NCBI GenBank assembly: GCA_903916735.1
Contig: CAIWXX010000113.1
Span: 1-64,000, forward strand
Direction: 5' to 3'
Origin: an uncultured Acidobacteriota bacterium
GTDB taxonomy: Bacteria > Acidobacteriota > CAIWXX01
Length of the DNA: 64,000 nucleotides
A program made the translations under genes and the position numbers. The notes under the pieces are model-generated. The model was not told the origin of the DNA. It saw only the letters and a list, made by a program, of their open reading frames with translations, and did no database searches. Of the stretch, positions 30,286 through 38,773 are shown in pieces (position 1 is the first letter of the stretch; each line of letters starts with the position of its first letter).

Positions 30286-32090
30286 AGTTGCGATTTCCCG
30301 GCAGAAGCCGTGAGCGCAGCGAAGAGCTCATCCCGGCGAGCCGCTGCCGATTGATCTGCCGGGTATAATTCCGCCGCGCGCAAGGCATGACGGTAGGCCT
30401 GAAAGAGCTCTCCCCGGGCCACGCATGCATAGCTCATCCCGCGATGGAGCGACGCCGTGTATGGGGACAACATCAGAGCCCGGAGATACAGCGACCGCGC
30501 ATCCCCGATGGCTTTCGCATTGTTTTTCGGGCTGGAGAGCCACTGGGATGCAAGGATTTCATAAGCAGGATACGAAAGTGGATCACGCCTGATGGAGGAA
30601 ACCGCATTCTGTTCCGCCTCCTCGATCCGCCCTTCAGAATAGAGATCCAGGGACTCACGATAGTCGATCTTCGCAAGCAACAGGCGGCGACAGAGCAGCG
30701 CACTTCCCACACCAAGCCCCAGCAGGATGGTTGCCAACGACCATCTCCAGAGAGGTGTGAGAGGGGGTTTGGGATTTCGAGATGCAGCCAGATCATCCAC
30801 CGAAACGAGCGGTCGATCCAACAGACCGATCAACATGAAGGATAGGCATCCAAGGCTCGGCAGGTAAATACCGATGTCGAGAAGATTTTGAAAAAAAAGA
30901 GCCAGGAAGGAGAGGGCCAATCCTTTATTTTCCCATGATTCTTCATCTGATCGCCGCAAAATGCGCCATGCCCGCGCGAGCCAGCGGAAAAGGAGTAGAA
31001 GAAATGCCACTCCGCCGACAATGCCTGTTTCGGCAAAGATTTCAATCGGCGCGCTGTGAGCGTGCCGCGCCTGAGGCTCTCCGGCGCGCATATACTGCGT
31101 GTAGACGGTTTGATAATTATCGGGGCCAACGCCGATAATCGGGTGATCCAGACCAGCCTCGATACCGATTCGCCAGTTAATCATTCTGAGCGCGAGAGGG
31201 TTTTCGCGAATGACCTCGACAAAAATGATCTTGCGGACATAGAGAAGATAGAAGAAGGCTGCTGCGAAAAAAGCCAGAAGAATACTTGCTGTCAACCATT
31301 TCTTCTTCAGGACTCGAAAGCCGCTTCTCCCCGCGAAATAAAAGGCCCCGGCACAGAAAACCAGAGAGAGAAATCCCGTGAAGGAACGAGTCAGGAGCAA
31401 TGCCCACATATTGATCGCCAGCAGACAAGAAATCACGAGGAGACGGATCGGCTTCCTGGCAGAGCTGATGAGAAGAGCGATATTAATGGGAAACGTCATT
31501 GCGAGGAAATCGCAGAGAGTGGTCGGCAGAGCGAACACCGACATAATCCTCTTCGTCTCCAACCTGAATCGTACGGCATCCCCGACTGATGACGACACAC
31601 TTCCCAGTGCTTTTGCAGCGGACTCCAAAGAGGTCCACAGGTAAAAATATTGATAGAGCCCATAGGCTGCAATGCAAACACTCACTGAAAAGACGCCCCA
31701 CAGGATAGGCCTCAGGCTCTGAAGAGGGCTGTCCCGAAAAGCAATATAGAGCAGGGCGTACACAAGGAGCATGAGGAACATATCCCGCGAGCGCGCAAAG
31801 TGGATTCGAGCAAACAGACCTGAGATGCCGGCCGCGACCAGGAGAATGATGAAGGAAGCCGGCGGAGCTGCGATGCCGAATCGGTCTGTATTCTGCCGGA
31901 GAACCCATACCGCCGCAAAGAGGCTCGCCAGCACCAACGTGACCGCGGCCACCAGCCATTGCGGCCAGATATGGATCTCCCCCGGGAAGAGAAGGTTCGC
32001 CAGCACCGGCGCCGCGAGCAGCCAGATGAGTGAATCCTGAGGCCGTTCTGTTCTTGTCAAGATGGAAATCGATTTTAGCCGTTTTGCCAC
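30282..32090 (-). CDS. O-antigen ligase/polymerase-like membrane protein with TPR tail (copy 1)
   Basis: 602 residues, with helices through about residue 440 and a TPR-like tail (about 450-595). The signature loop reads GVGPDNYQTVYTQYM...RHAHSAPIEIFAETGIVGG, the O-antigen ligase pattern. It is the first gene of the polysaccharide operon. The start is a GTG at 32090 without a close ribosome-binding site. A strong AAGGAGG and a 10-codon frame (32075-32107) overlap it, suggesting coupled translation. Two ligase-like proteins in series suggest one polymerase and one ligase, but I cannot say which is which. Confidence 0.85.
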   Translation of the reverse strand: MAKRLKSISILTRTERPQDSLIWLLAAPVLANLLFPGEIHIWPQWLVAAVTLVLASLFAAVWVLRQNTDRFGIAAPPASFIILLVAAGISGLFARIHFARSRDMFLMLLVYALLYIAFRDSPLQSLRPILWGVFSVSVCIAAYGLYQYFYLWTSLESAAKALGSVSSSVGDAVRFRLETKRIMSVFALPTTLCDFLAMTFPINIALLISSARKPIRLLVISCLLAINMWALLLTRSFTGFLSLVFCAGAFYFAGRSGFRVLKKKWLTASILLAFFAAAFFYLLYVRKIIFVEVIRENPLALRMINWRIGIEAGLDHPIIGVGPDNYQTVYTQYMRAGEPQARHAHSAPIEIFAETGIVGGVAFLLLLFRWLARAWRILRRSDEESWENKGLALSFLALFFQNLLDIGIYLPSLGCLSFMLIGLLDRPLVSVDDLAASRNPKPPLTPLWRWSLATILLGLGVGSALLCRRLLLAKIDYRESLDLYSEGRIEEAEQNAVSSIRRDPLSYPAYEILASQWLSSPKNNAKAIGDARSLYLRALMLSPYTASLHRGMSYACVARGELFQAYRHALRAAELYPADQSAAARRDELFAALTASAGKSQL

Positions 32091-32107
32091 GATGACGTCA
32101 AAGCCAT
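32075..32107 (-). CDS. 10-codon leader frame overlapping the ligase-like gene start
   Basis: ATG at 32107-32105, encoding MALTSSWQNG then TAA at 32077-32075. AAGGAGG (32110-32116) precedes this ATG with very short spacing, whereas the following GTG start (32090) has none. The frame overlaps that GTG and ends just inside the gene, a layout used for translational coupling. No regulatory content is visible in the peptide. Confidence 0.35.
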   Translation of the reverse strand: MALTSSWQNG

Positions 32108-32249
32108 GCCCTCCTTGAAAAAAATCCCATTTCTAGGTCATGCAGCAGAACTATTGTAATATGGCGGATCGACCAGGCGGGAAGGCTTTTCACAATACGA
32201 CGGGCTAACATGATGCAGCCGGGCCAGTAACCAAACACGGAATGCAAGA
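32091..32249. promoter_or_regulatory. Divergent intergenic region of the polysaccharide genes
   Basis: 159 nt between the minus-strand operon and the plus-strand GT-C gene must hold both promoters. The AT-rich part near 32150-32165 is the likely place. No assignable operator was seen. Confidence 0.3.
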
Positions 32250-35045
32250 ATGGAACAAACTCAGATGACGAAAGCACCGGAAGTAACTAAGCGATTTAGG
32301 TTCTGGATTCTGCCGGCAGTGGCTTCTCTCACTGCCGGCATATCGCTGTGGTTTATCCAAGGCTCACTGGACATCTTTCCTGGACCACAAGGGGCCGTTC
32401 GTGTCGCCATGCTGCCTTCAGGATGGAACCTTCTCCTCTGCATGATCCTCTCCCTCATCGCCGGAATCGCCATCGCCCTGGTAGCGAACCGAATCATGAT
32501 AGGGCCGGCTCCGGCTGTGCAGCAATTATTTCTGCCGCTTTTCGCACTGTCCATGCTCGCCCTCCCCTACCTTCCTTGGCTGGCTGATCATGTGCCGGTC
32601 CTTCTCATCCTGGCCGGCCCCGCTGGCGTCCTGCTCTGGTTCATCGTGCTGGCGCAGAGCGTCTGTATCGGATATTCGACATGGAAACGGATAGCCATGG
32701 AAAGAGGTGTCATCACAGGATCCTCACTACATTATCAGCCCGCCTTGGCTATTTTTATTATGAGTGTCATTATCTTCGGCGCCTCCGCGATCAACCTCAC
32801 GCGTCAGGGGTTATTTCCAACAGGCGATGAGCCGCACTACATGGTCATCATGCAAAGTCTTCTACGCGACGGGAATTTGAAGGTCGAAAACAATTACCTG
32901 CTCAAGCAATACAAGGAATACTATCAGCTGACCCTCAGGCCGCATTACATCGCTCGTGGCCGTGATGGAGAAATCTACTCGATCCACCCGGTCGGCATGC
33001 CGGTTCTTGCCGCACCGGCGTTCGCAGTGGCCGGGTACCCCGGGGTCGTCGGGTTTCTTGTTCTGGTTGGATCCGCCGCGGCGACGCTCATGTGGCGATG
33101 GGTCAGAGATGCATGGGGTTCCTTGTCGGCTGCCACTTTCGCATGGGCCGCTGCATGCTTGACCGGTCCATATCTGTTCAACACATTCACGGTATATCCG
33201 GAAATTGTCGGAGCGCTTTGTGTGATGATTGGAATGACGTGGAATCCGGGCCCGGCATCGACGAAGACACAGGAATCCAGGGGCGTCGTATGGCGGCTGA
33301 TTATACAAGGGCTTGCCATCGGGCTGTTGCCCTGGTTAAGCACAAAATATGCTCCAATGTCCGCTGCTCTCATCGCGATCACACTCTGGCGACTTCGTGG
33401 AAACATGCGAGCATCCTTGGCGGCACTCACCCCATACGCACTCAGCCTCGCTGCCTGGTTCAGCTTTTTCTACTTGATTTGGGGATCCTTCAATCCCAGT
33501 GCGCCTTATGGTAAGTCCAGAATGACCCAACTTTCGAATTTGCCCGCCGGAGGCATGGGGCTCTTTTTTGACCAGGAATACGGAATTCTCATCTACGCGC
33601 CGGTTTTTATCCTCGGACTGACGGGCCTTATTTTCATGTTCCTCCGACGCGGCGAGACAGCCCGGCGCTCTATCGAGATCGGGATGGTCGGGGGTGCACT
33701 GCTTGTTACGGTCGGCTCCTTTGAGATTTGGTGGGGAGGCGCAGCGGCTCCTTGCCGGCCTGTCGCGTCGGGACTTCTGCTACTGGGATTGCCGATCGCA
33801 TGGAGTTATTTACAGGCAACCGGCCGGCCGCTTCGCCGGGCGTTTCAAAATCTGTTTCTTCTGACAGGTCTTTCACTCAGTGCGACATTAGTCCTCACTC
33901 AAAGAGGTCTCTTGACATTGAACAACCGGGATGGCATTTCCGAACTGCTCAATTGGATTTCGCCGAATTGGAACTTCTGGGCTCTGTTTCCAAGTTTCAT
34001 TTTTCACACTCCAGCGATCGCCAGTGCACACGTCATGCTGTGGATGATGGCAGCGGGGATCCTCGCGCTTCTCGCCAGGTATCTGAAGGTGAGCGGGCCC
34101 GGACAAGCCGCCCTCATCGCCACCTGCAGCACAGCCGTCGTTTTCATCGGCTTTTCGATAATTGTGCCATCAATCCTTGGTGATAGAAGCCAGCCACCAG
34201 TTGATCTCGAAGCCCGGTTTAATAGCACGATCCTGGATCACTACGATTCAGTTGCCCGGCCAGTCTCGATCATTTACACCCCCTTCACAAAAGTGCCCGC
34301 CGAATCAGTGCCTCCACTCTTGAGCTTCATCGCATCACCCCGGCATCAACGCGATGCACAGGTGATTCCATTGCTCTGGAACGCTCGGTTCTCATTGCCG
34401 GCTGGTCAATATAAAGTAATGCTTCGGCCGCAGGGATCGGGAGGGCTATCCGGGCGATTGGGGCTGCAGGTGGGAAGAAACGGCCCGCCCCTTGAAGAGT
34501 GGACTGTCGAATCATCGGCCGGCATGCCATGGGAAAAGCAGTTTGCACTACCGATCGACTCCACTTTCGTCGGGTTCCGTTCATTGGATTCCATAGCAAC
34601 ATCAGCCGGCGAACTTGAACTCAGGCCGCTGTCGATCGTCAATGCCTCCCAACGTCCGCCTCCAGCGCAGATCATCGCCGCCGCCGCCTATCCACAGGCA
34701 ATTGTCTTTTTTCACGACGACCAGACGTATCCACAGTCGGGTGATTTCTGGATCAAGGGTTGGTCGAAAGCCGACATGTCCATCCTGCCGCTGACAAGAG
34801 AATCCGCTCTCCGATTGAATCTCCGTAGCGGTATCGATATGACCGTCACTCTGAAGACCGAGACAACCACCCAACAAGTAACCCTGACTCAGAATCAGGC
34901 TCGTGATGTCATCATCCCTGTGACAGGGAAAATGATACGCCTCTCAATCAAGACGCCAGCCGGCTATGTGCCGTCCGAACTCAATCCCGCCGATCCCGAT
35001 TGGCGGAGGCTTGGGTGCCGGATCGAATTTGTCGGCATTCGCTGA
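32250..35045 (+). CDS. Large polytopic membrane protein, GT-C glycosyltransferase type
   Basis: 931 residues. About a dozen hydrophobic helices occupy residues 18-640, followed by a soluble beta-rich part (about 660-931). After the early helices, TGDEPHYMVIMQSLLRDG gives an Asp-Glu acid pair in the first large loop, the hallmark position in GT-C (PMT/ArnT-like) enzymes. A lipid-linked sugar donor is expected. It diverges from the polysaccharide operon, so it may add a decorating sugar to that glycan. Substrate and partner are unknown. Confidence 0.72.
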   Translation: MEQTQMTKAPEVTKRFRFWILPAVASLTAGISLWFIQGSLDIFPGPQGAVRVAMLPSGWNLLLCMILSLIAGIAIALVANRIMIGPAPAVQQLFLPLFALSMLALPYLPWLADHVPVLLILAGPAGVLLWFIVLAQSVCIGYSTWKRIAMERGVITGSSLHYQPALAIFIMSVIIFGASAINLTRQGLFPTGDEPHYMVIMQSLLRDGNLKVENNYLLKQYKEYYQLTLRPHYIARGRDGEIYSIHPVGMPVLAAPAFAVAGYPGVVGFLVLVGSAAATLMWRWVRDAWGSLSAATFAWAAACLTGPYLFNTFTVYPEIVGALCVMIGMTWNPGPASTKTQESRGVVWRLIIQGLAIGLLPWLSTKYAPMSAALIAITLWRLRGNMRASLAALTPYALSLAAWFSFFYLIWGSFNPSAPYGKSRMTQLSNLPAGGMGLFFDQEYGILIYAPVFILGLTGLIFMFLRRGETARRSIEIGMVGGALLVTVGSFEIWWGGAAAPCRPVASGLLLLGLPIAWSYLQATGRPLRRAFQNLFLLTGLSLSATLVLTQRGLLTLNNRDGISELLNWISPNWNFWALFPSFIFHTPAIASAHVMLWMMAAGILALLARYLKVSGPGQAALIATCSTAVVFIGFSIIVPSILGDRSQPPVDLEARFNSTILDHYDSVARPVSIIYTPFTKVPAESVPPLLSFIASPRHQRDAQVIPLLWNARFSLPAGQYKVMLRPQGSGGLSGRLGLQVGRNGPPLEEWTVESSAGMPWEKQFALPIDSTFVGFRSLDSIATSAGELELRPLSIVNASQRPPPAQIIAAAAYPQAIVFFHDDQTYPQSGDFWIKGWSKADMSILPLTRESALRLNLRSGIDMTVTLKTETTTQQVTLTQNQARDVIIPVTGKMIRLSIKTPAGYVPSELNPADPDWRRLGCRIEFVGIR

Positions 35046-35353
35046 CCTGACTGACAAAGCCCACTCTATCATGCACGGCACAATTGAGGATTCGATGGCA
35101 TACGCAGCCGGGAGTTGCACCAATGTTGTTCGGTTAATATGGATAGTATGGCCGGGGCTAATCGTCAAGAACCTGACTCTGACCCGTGATGTTTTTCAGC
35201 TGTGCTTCGAAAACGGAACGATCTATTTTCTCCAGCCCATCGAAGGCTGCACGGTCGGCGCCGTCCGGTGAGGATCTCTGCTCGTTGAAAAAGCGGGGAC
35301 CAATCTCATAAGATTAGACAGTGGAATCCAGTTCGTTCTTGCAAGGAGGAGGG
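35046..35353. other. Gap before the DHS-like gene
   Basis: 308 nt between co-directional genes. It contains the M1-peptidase-like fragment (35095-35271) and a good ribosome-binding site (GGAGGAGG) directly before the ATG at 35354. I see no clear promoter. Confidence 0.5.
35095..35271 (+). pseudogene. Remnant resembling the N-terminus of an M1-type peptidase
   Basis: 58 codons from an ATG. The last 35 or so read LTLTRDVFQLCFENGTIYFL followed by PIEGCTVGAV. This matches the pattern at the start of the M1-like aminopeptidases common in Acidobacteriota (a Lys/Arg-Asp, then Gly-Thr-hydrophobic-Tyr-Phe, then Thr-Gly-Ala-Val). A stop then cuts it off and no peptidase core follows. Confidence 0.45.
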
Positions 35354-36496
35354 ATGAAGTACTTGACGGGGAAGAAAATCGCGCCGCGTCCCATCACAAA
35401 AAATACGACCATTGTAGAATTGGTGGAAGATACATTCTTCGCCTACAATTCGGCCCGCCTCCAGGAAGGCTGCCGGCTGTTCGCCGAGAAAATGCTCGAA
35501 GATGATGTGACTGTCGCTTGTTCAATCACCGGAGCATTAACACCGGCCGGACTTGCTCAATCATGCCTTATCCCGCTCATCGAGCACGGCTTCATCGACT
35601 GGATGACCTCCACTGGCGCCAACCTCTACCATGACACACACTTCGGAATCGGGCTCGATCTGCACTGCGGTTCCCCCGCCGTCTCCGACATCGAACTTCG
35701 GCAGAAGGGCGTCGTCCGCATTTATGACATCCTTTTTCACTATCAGGTCCTTTTGCAAACTGACGCATTCTATCGGCAACTGATCACGGCCCCGGAGTTT
35801 CAGCGGACAATGTCAACCGCTGAGTTTCATTATCGGGTGGGTCGTTATGTGAAAGCTCGGGAAAAAGCCCTCGGCCTCGGACGCTGCTCGCTCCTTTCGG
35901 CGGCTCACGACCTGCAGGTTCCCATTTACACTCCCTCTCCTGGTGACAGTTCTATCGGCATGAACATCGCAGCCAAAGCCCTCGAAGGCAATGGCCTGAA
36001 CGTGGATGTTTCCGCTGACGTCAATGAAACGGCCGCGATCGTTCTCGCCGCCAAGCGCGCCGGGGGCAAGAGCGCCGTGCTGATACTCGGAGGTGGCTCG
36101 CCAAAAAACTTCCTCCTGCAAACCGAACCACAGATCCAGGAGGTTCTGGGAATCCAAGAGCGTGGTCACGATTATTTCCTGCAGATCACGGATGCCCGAC
36201 CGGATACAGGCGGTCTCTCCGGGGCGACGCCGAGCGAAGCCGTGAGCTGGGGCAAGATGGATCCCGAAAAACTCCCTGATGCCGTAGTCTGTTATCTCGA
36301 TATTACTGTCGCCCTCCCGATTCTGACGGCCTACGCAATTGCCAGGCGACGAAAACGAAAGGTGAAGCGCCTCTATGGGCAGAGGGGAAAGTTCATGCTC
36401 CTTCTGAAAGAAGAATATGAAAAGGCCCGGCAACGCCGGCGAAGATCAAAAAAAAGCGAAGCTCCACGCACGCATCCTTCTCGCCGAAAGGACTAG
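35354..36496 (+). CDS. Deoxyhypusine-synthase-like protein
   Basis: 380 residues from the ATG at 35354, which has GGAGGAGG 4 nt upstream; the longer frame to a GTG at 35321 is less likely. The NAD-dependent DHS fold is visible. The region containing the catalytic lysine is well kept (EAVSWGK, Lys301). The preceding GGGSPKNF replaces the HH-containing GGG..KHH of eukaryotic DHS with Asn. In bacteria such proteins act on small polyamines (homospermidine-type chemistry) or have no known role, since bacteria lack the eIF5A substrate. The C-terminus is strongly basic (about 345-380). The gene heads a run with DUF2203 and hpnC-D-E. Confidence 0.85.
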   Translation: MKYLTGKKIAPRPITKNTTIVELVEDTFFAYNSARLQEGCRLFAEKMLEDDVTVACSITGALTPAGLAQSCLIPLIEHGFIDWMTSTGANLYHDTHFGIGLDLHCGSPAVSDIELRQKGVVRIYDILFHYQVLLQTDAFYRQLITAPEFQRTMSTAEFHYRVGRYVKAREKALGLGRCSLLSAAHDLQVPIYTPSPGDSSIGMNIAAKALEGNGLNVDVSADVNETAAIVLAAKRAGGKSAVLILGGGSPKNFLLQTEPQIQEVLGIQERGHDYFLQITDARPDTGGLSGATPSEAVSWGKMDPEKLPDAVVCYLDITVALPILTAYAIARRRKRKVKRLYGQRGKFMLLLKEEYEKARQRRRRSKKSEAPRTHPSRRKD

Positions 36497-36497
36497 G

Positions 36498-36839
36498 ATG
36501 ACTGGACAAAGCACCGAAAAAAGAATCTTCACGCTGGGAGAAGCACAGCAGCTTCTGCCCGAAGTGAAGCGGGTGACTCAAGGGGCCTATGAAAGCGTTG
36601 CCCGAATCATCGATTCAACATCACCATCAGCGACCGAAGCCGAAACCCTTTCCCAAGCCAACGACCTCATCGCCTCATGGATCCGCTCCATCATTGCCCT
36701 GGGCTGTGATGTCAAAGGGCTTTGGTTGGTCGACTTCGACTGCGGACATGGCTACTTCTGCTGGCAGCACCCGGAACAAAACCTCAGCCATTATCATTCC
36801 TATGATGACGGCTTAGCCGGGCGGATGAAAATCATCTGA
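36498..36839 (+). CDS. DUF2203 family protein
   Basis: 113 residues from the ATG at 36498, one base after the stop of the DHS-like gene (TAGGATG). FTLGEAQQLLPEVKRV at the start, GCDVKGLWLVDFD, and the tail CWQHPEQNLSHYHSYDDGLAGR are the DUF2203 pattern. No biochemical role is known to me. It is a small cytoplasmic protein without signal or membrane segment. It is certainly co-translated with the DHS-like gene. Confidence 0.88.
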   Translation: MTGQSTEKRIFTLGEAQQLLPEVKRVTQGAYESVARIIDSTSPSATEAETLSQANDLIASWIRSIIALGCDVKGLWLVDFDCGHGYFCWQHPEQNLSHYHSYDDGLAGRMKII

Positions 36840-36922
36840 ACGGCATGAATTTCTGAGGCCGTATGTCCGTACGATCCATGATATCCACCGAGGCTCATGC
36901 CGGAAGAGGGGGAAGCCGGGTA

Positions 36923-37786
36923 ATGAAATCGACGATCGATCTCTCGACCACGCCATCGCTGGAGGCGGCCTATGCCTGCTGCCGACAGCTGGCTCGTTCT
37001 CATTATGAAAATTTCCCGGTGGTCTCACTCTGCGTCCCACGACATCTGCGACGCCATTTCTATTCGATCTACGCGTACTGCCGTGTGAGCGACGACCTTG
37101 GAGATGAAGGCGATCCGTCATGCCGGTCCAAGGCGCTGGAGGATTGGGAAAGACAAGTGCGCGATGCTTTCCTCGGTTCTCCACAAGGCCCGATACTCCT
37201 GGCTCTCGCCGATACGGTTAAGAATTTCGACATTCCTCAACAGCTCTTCTTCGATCTCCTCCATGCCTTTAAGCTCGATCAGGTAAAAACATCCTATGCA
37301 ACAGAGCAAGAGCTGTTGGAATACAGCCGCTACTCAGCTCAGCCGGTTGGGCGCATCGTCCTGCAACTTCTCGGAAACGATACGGAGGAGGCCCTGAATC
37401 TCTCAGATTTAATTTGCGCAGGATTGCAACTCTCCAATTTCTGCCAGGATGTCGCCATGGACTATAAGAAGGGGCGTGTCTACATACCTGCTGCTGATAT
37501 GCGGGAATGCGGGTATTCCATCAATGATCTCGATCGCCGCCGCTACAACAGCGCGTTCATCGAAGTCATGAAAAAGCAGGTGGCTCGTGCTCGATGTTTC
37601 CTGATCAATGGAATGCCGCTTGCGCGGCTTCTCTCGACCCGGATGGGCGTCGAGATCAAGCTTATCTGCATGGGGAGTCTTCGCCTTCTTGAAAAGATCG
37701 AAAAGAATGGATATCGCGTACTTGAGAACAGGCCGGTACTCACACGATCGGATTTCCTCCTCATTTGCACAAGGCTCTTCAAATGA
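36923..37786 (+). CDS. hpnC: Squalene synthase HpnC (hydroxysqualene synthase type)
   Basis: 287 residues from the ATG at 36923, preceded by GGGGAAG; the frame is open to an ATG at 36863, which has a weaker site. The HpnC signature SHYENFPV lies near the N-terminus. The two Asp-rich sites are VSDDLGDE and NFCQDVAMDYKKGRVYIP. In the three-step route it converts presqualene diphosphate to hydroxysqualene. The stop overlaps the hpnD start (ATGA). Confidence 0.93.
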   Translation: MKSTIDLSTTPSLEAAYACCRQLARSHYENFPVVSLCVPRHLRRHFYSIYAYCRVSDDLGDEGDPSCRSKALEDWERQVRDAFLGSPQGPILLALADTVKNFDIPQQLFFDLLHAFKLDQVKTSYATEQELLEYSRYSAQPVGRIVLQLLGNDTEEALNLSDLICAGLQLSNFCQDVAMDYKKGRVYIPAADMRECGYSINDLDRRRYNSAFIEVMKKQVARARCFLINGMPLARLLSTRMGVEIKLICMGSLRLLEKIEKNGYRVLENRPVLTRSDFLLICTRLFK

Positions 37787-38640
37787 CGATTGTCAATGCC
37801 GACGAATATTGTGCCGAAATAGCCCGGAAGAGCGGCTCCTCGTTTTTTTACTCGTTTAAACTCCTGCCGGCTGAAAAACGGACGGGCATGTACACTCTCT
37901 ACGCCTTCTTCCGCCATACCGATGATATCGTGGATGAAGCCGCCATTAACTCATCATCAGACCGGTCGCCGGCCTCGGCGCTTGATCAGTGGCAGCAGGA
38001 ATTCGAACGCTGCTGCGACGGCCGCCCACAGCATCCGATCACTATTTCGCTTCGCAATAAAATGGATCGATTTGGAATTCAGCGAATGCCTTTCGATAAA
38101 ATTATCGAAGGCGTGCGGATGGATCTGGAGAAAACCAGCTACTCGACATTCGCCGACCTCTATGAATATTGCTTCCGGGTCGCGGCGGCACCCGGCATGG
38201 CCTGTATCAATATCCTGGGACGGATTGGTGATCGCTCTGAGATGTATGCTGAAAACCTCGGCCTGGCACTGCAGCTCACCAACATCATCAGGGACGTCGG
38301 AGAAGATGCGGCGCGAGGTCGCATCTATTTACCCGGCGAAGACCTCGAACGATTCGGCTGCCGCCGCACGGACATACGAGAGGCGAAATCGACTCCATCC
38401 TTCATCGCAATGATGCGCTTCCAGAGCGATCGGGCACGATCCTATTTCCAAAAGGCCAGGGAAATCCTGAGGCGTGAAGATCGACGGACGGTCCTCTGCC
38501 CCGAAATCATGTCCTCCATTTACCAAGCCCTGCTGACGAAAATTGAAAATACAAACTTCGATGTCCTCGCCCGGCGTATCCGGATCCCCACAACGAAGAA
38601 ACTCCTCCTCGCGCTCGGGGTTTATGCCAAATCCTTGTGA
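37783..38640 (+). CDS. hpnD: Presqualene diphosphate synthase HpnD
   Basis: 285 residues from the ATG at 37783, overlapping the hpnC stop by 4 nt. The trans-isoprenyl synthase motifs are HTDDIVDEA and NIIRDVGEDAARGRIYLP. It joins two farnesyl diphosphates to presqualene diphosphate, the first step of squalene synthesis in hopanoid producers. The tight coupling with hpnC fits their sequential reactions. Confidence 0.94.
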   Translation: MTIVNADEYCAEIARKSGSSFFYSFKLLPAEKRTGMYTLYAFFRHTDDIVDEAAINSSSDRSPASALDQWQQEFERCCDGRPQHPITISLRNKMDRFGIQRMPFDKIIEGVRMDLEKTSYSTFADLYEYCFRVAAAPGMACINILGRIGDRSEMYAENLGLALQLTNIIRDVGEDAARGRIYLPGEDLERFGCRRTDIREAKSTPSFIAMMRFQSDRARSYFQKAREILRREDRRTVLCPEIMSSIYQALLTKIENTNFDVLARRIRIPTTKKLLLALGVYAKSL

Positions 38641-38689
38641 ACGGAATGCCCTCCTTTCCGTGAGGTTCATAAAATCCAGGGAATGGAGG

Positions 38690-38770
38690 ATGACGATGTC
38701 GCCTTATATGGACAGGCATTTTGCCGTTGAGAGGCTTCTTCTCGAAGGTCGCATGTTCCCAAAACCATAG
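38690..38770 (+). CDS. 26-residue small open frame between hpnD and hpnE
   Basis: ATG preceded by GGAATGGAGG, then 26 codons (begins MTMSPYMDRHFAVE, ends MFPKP) and TAG three bases before the hpnE ATG. It has a usable ribosome-binding site and could couple translation into hpnE, which has no strong site of its own. No family is known, and it may be chance. Confidence 0.3.
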   Translation: MTMSPYMDRHFAVERLLLEGRMFPKP

Positions 38771-38773
38771 AAC

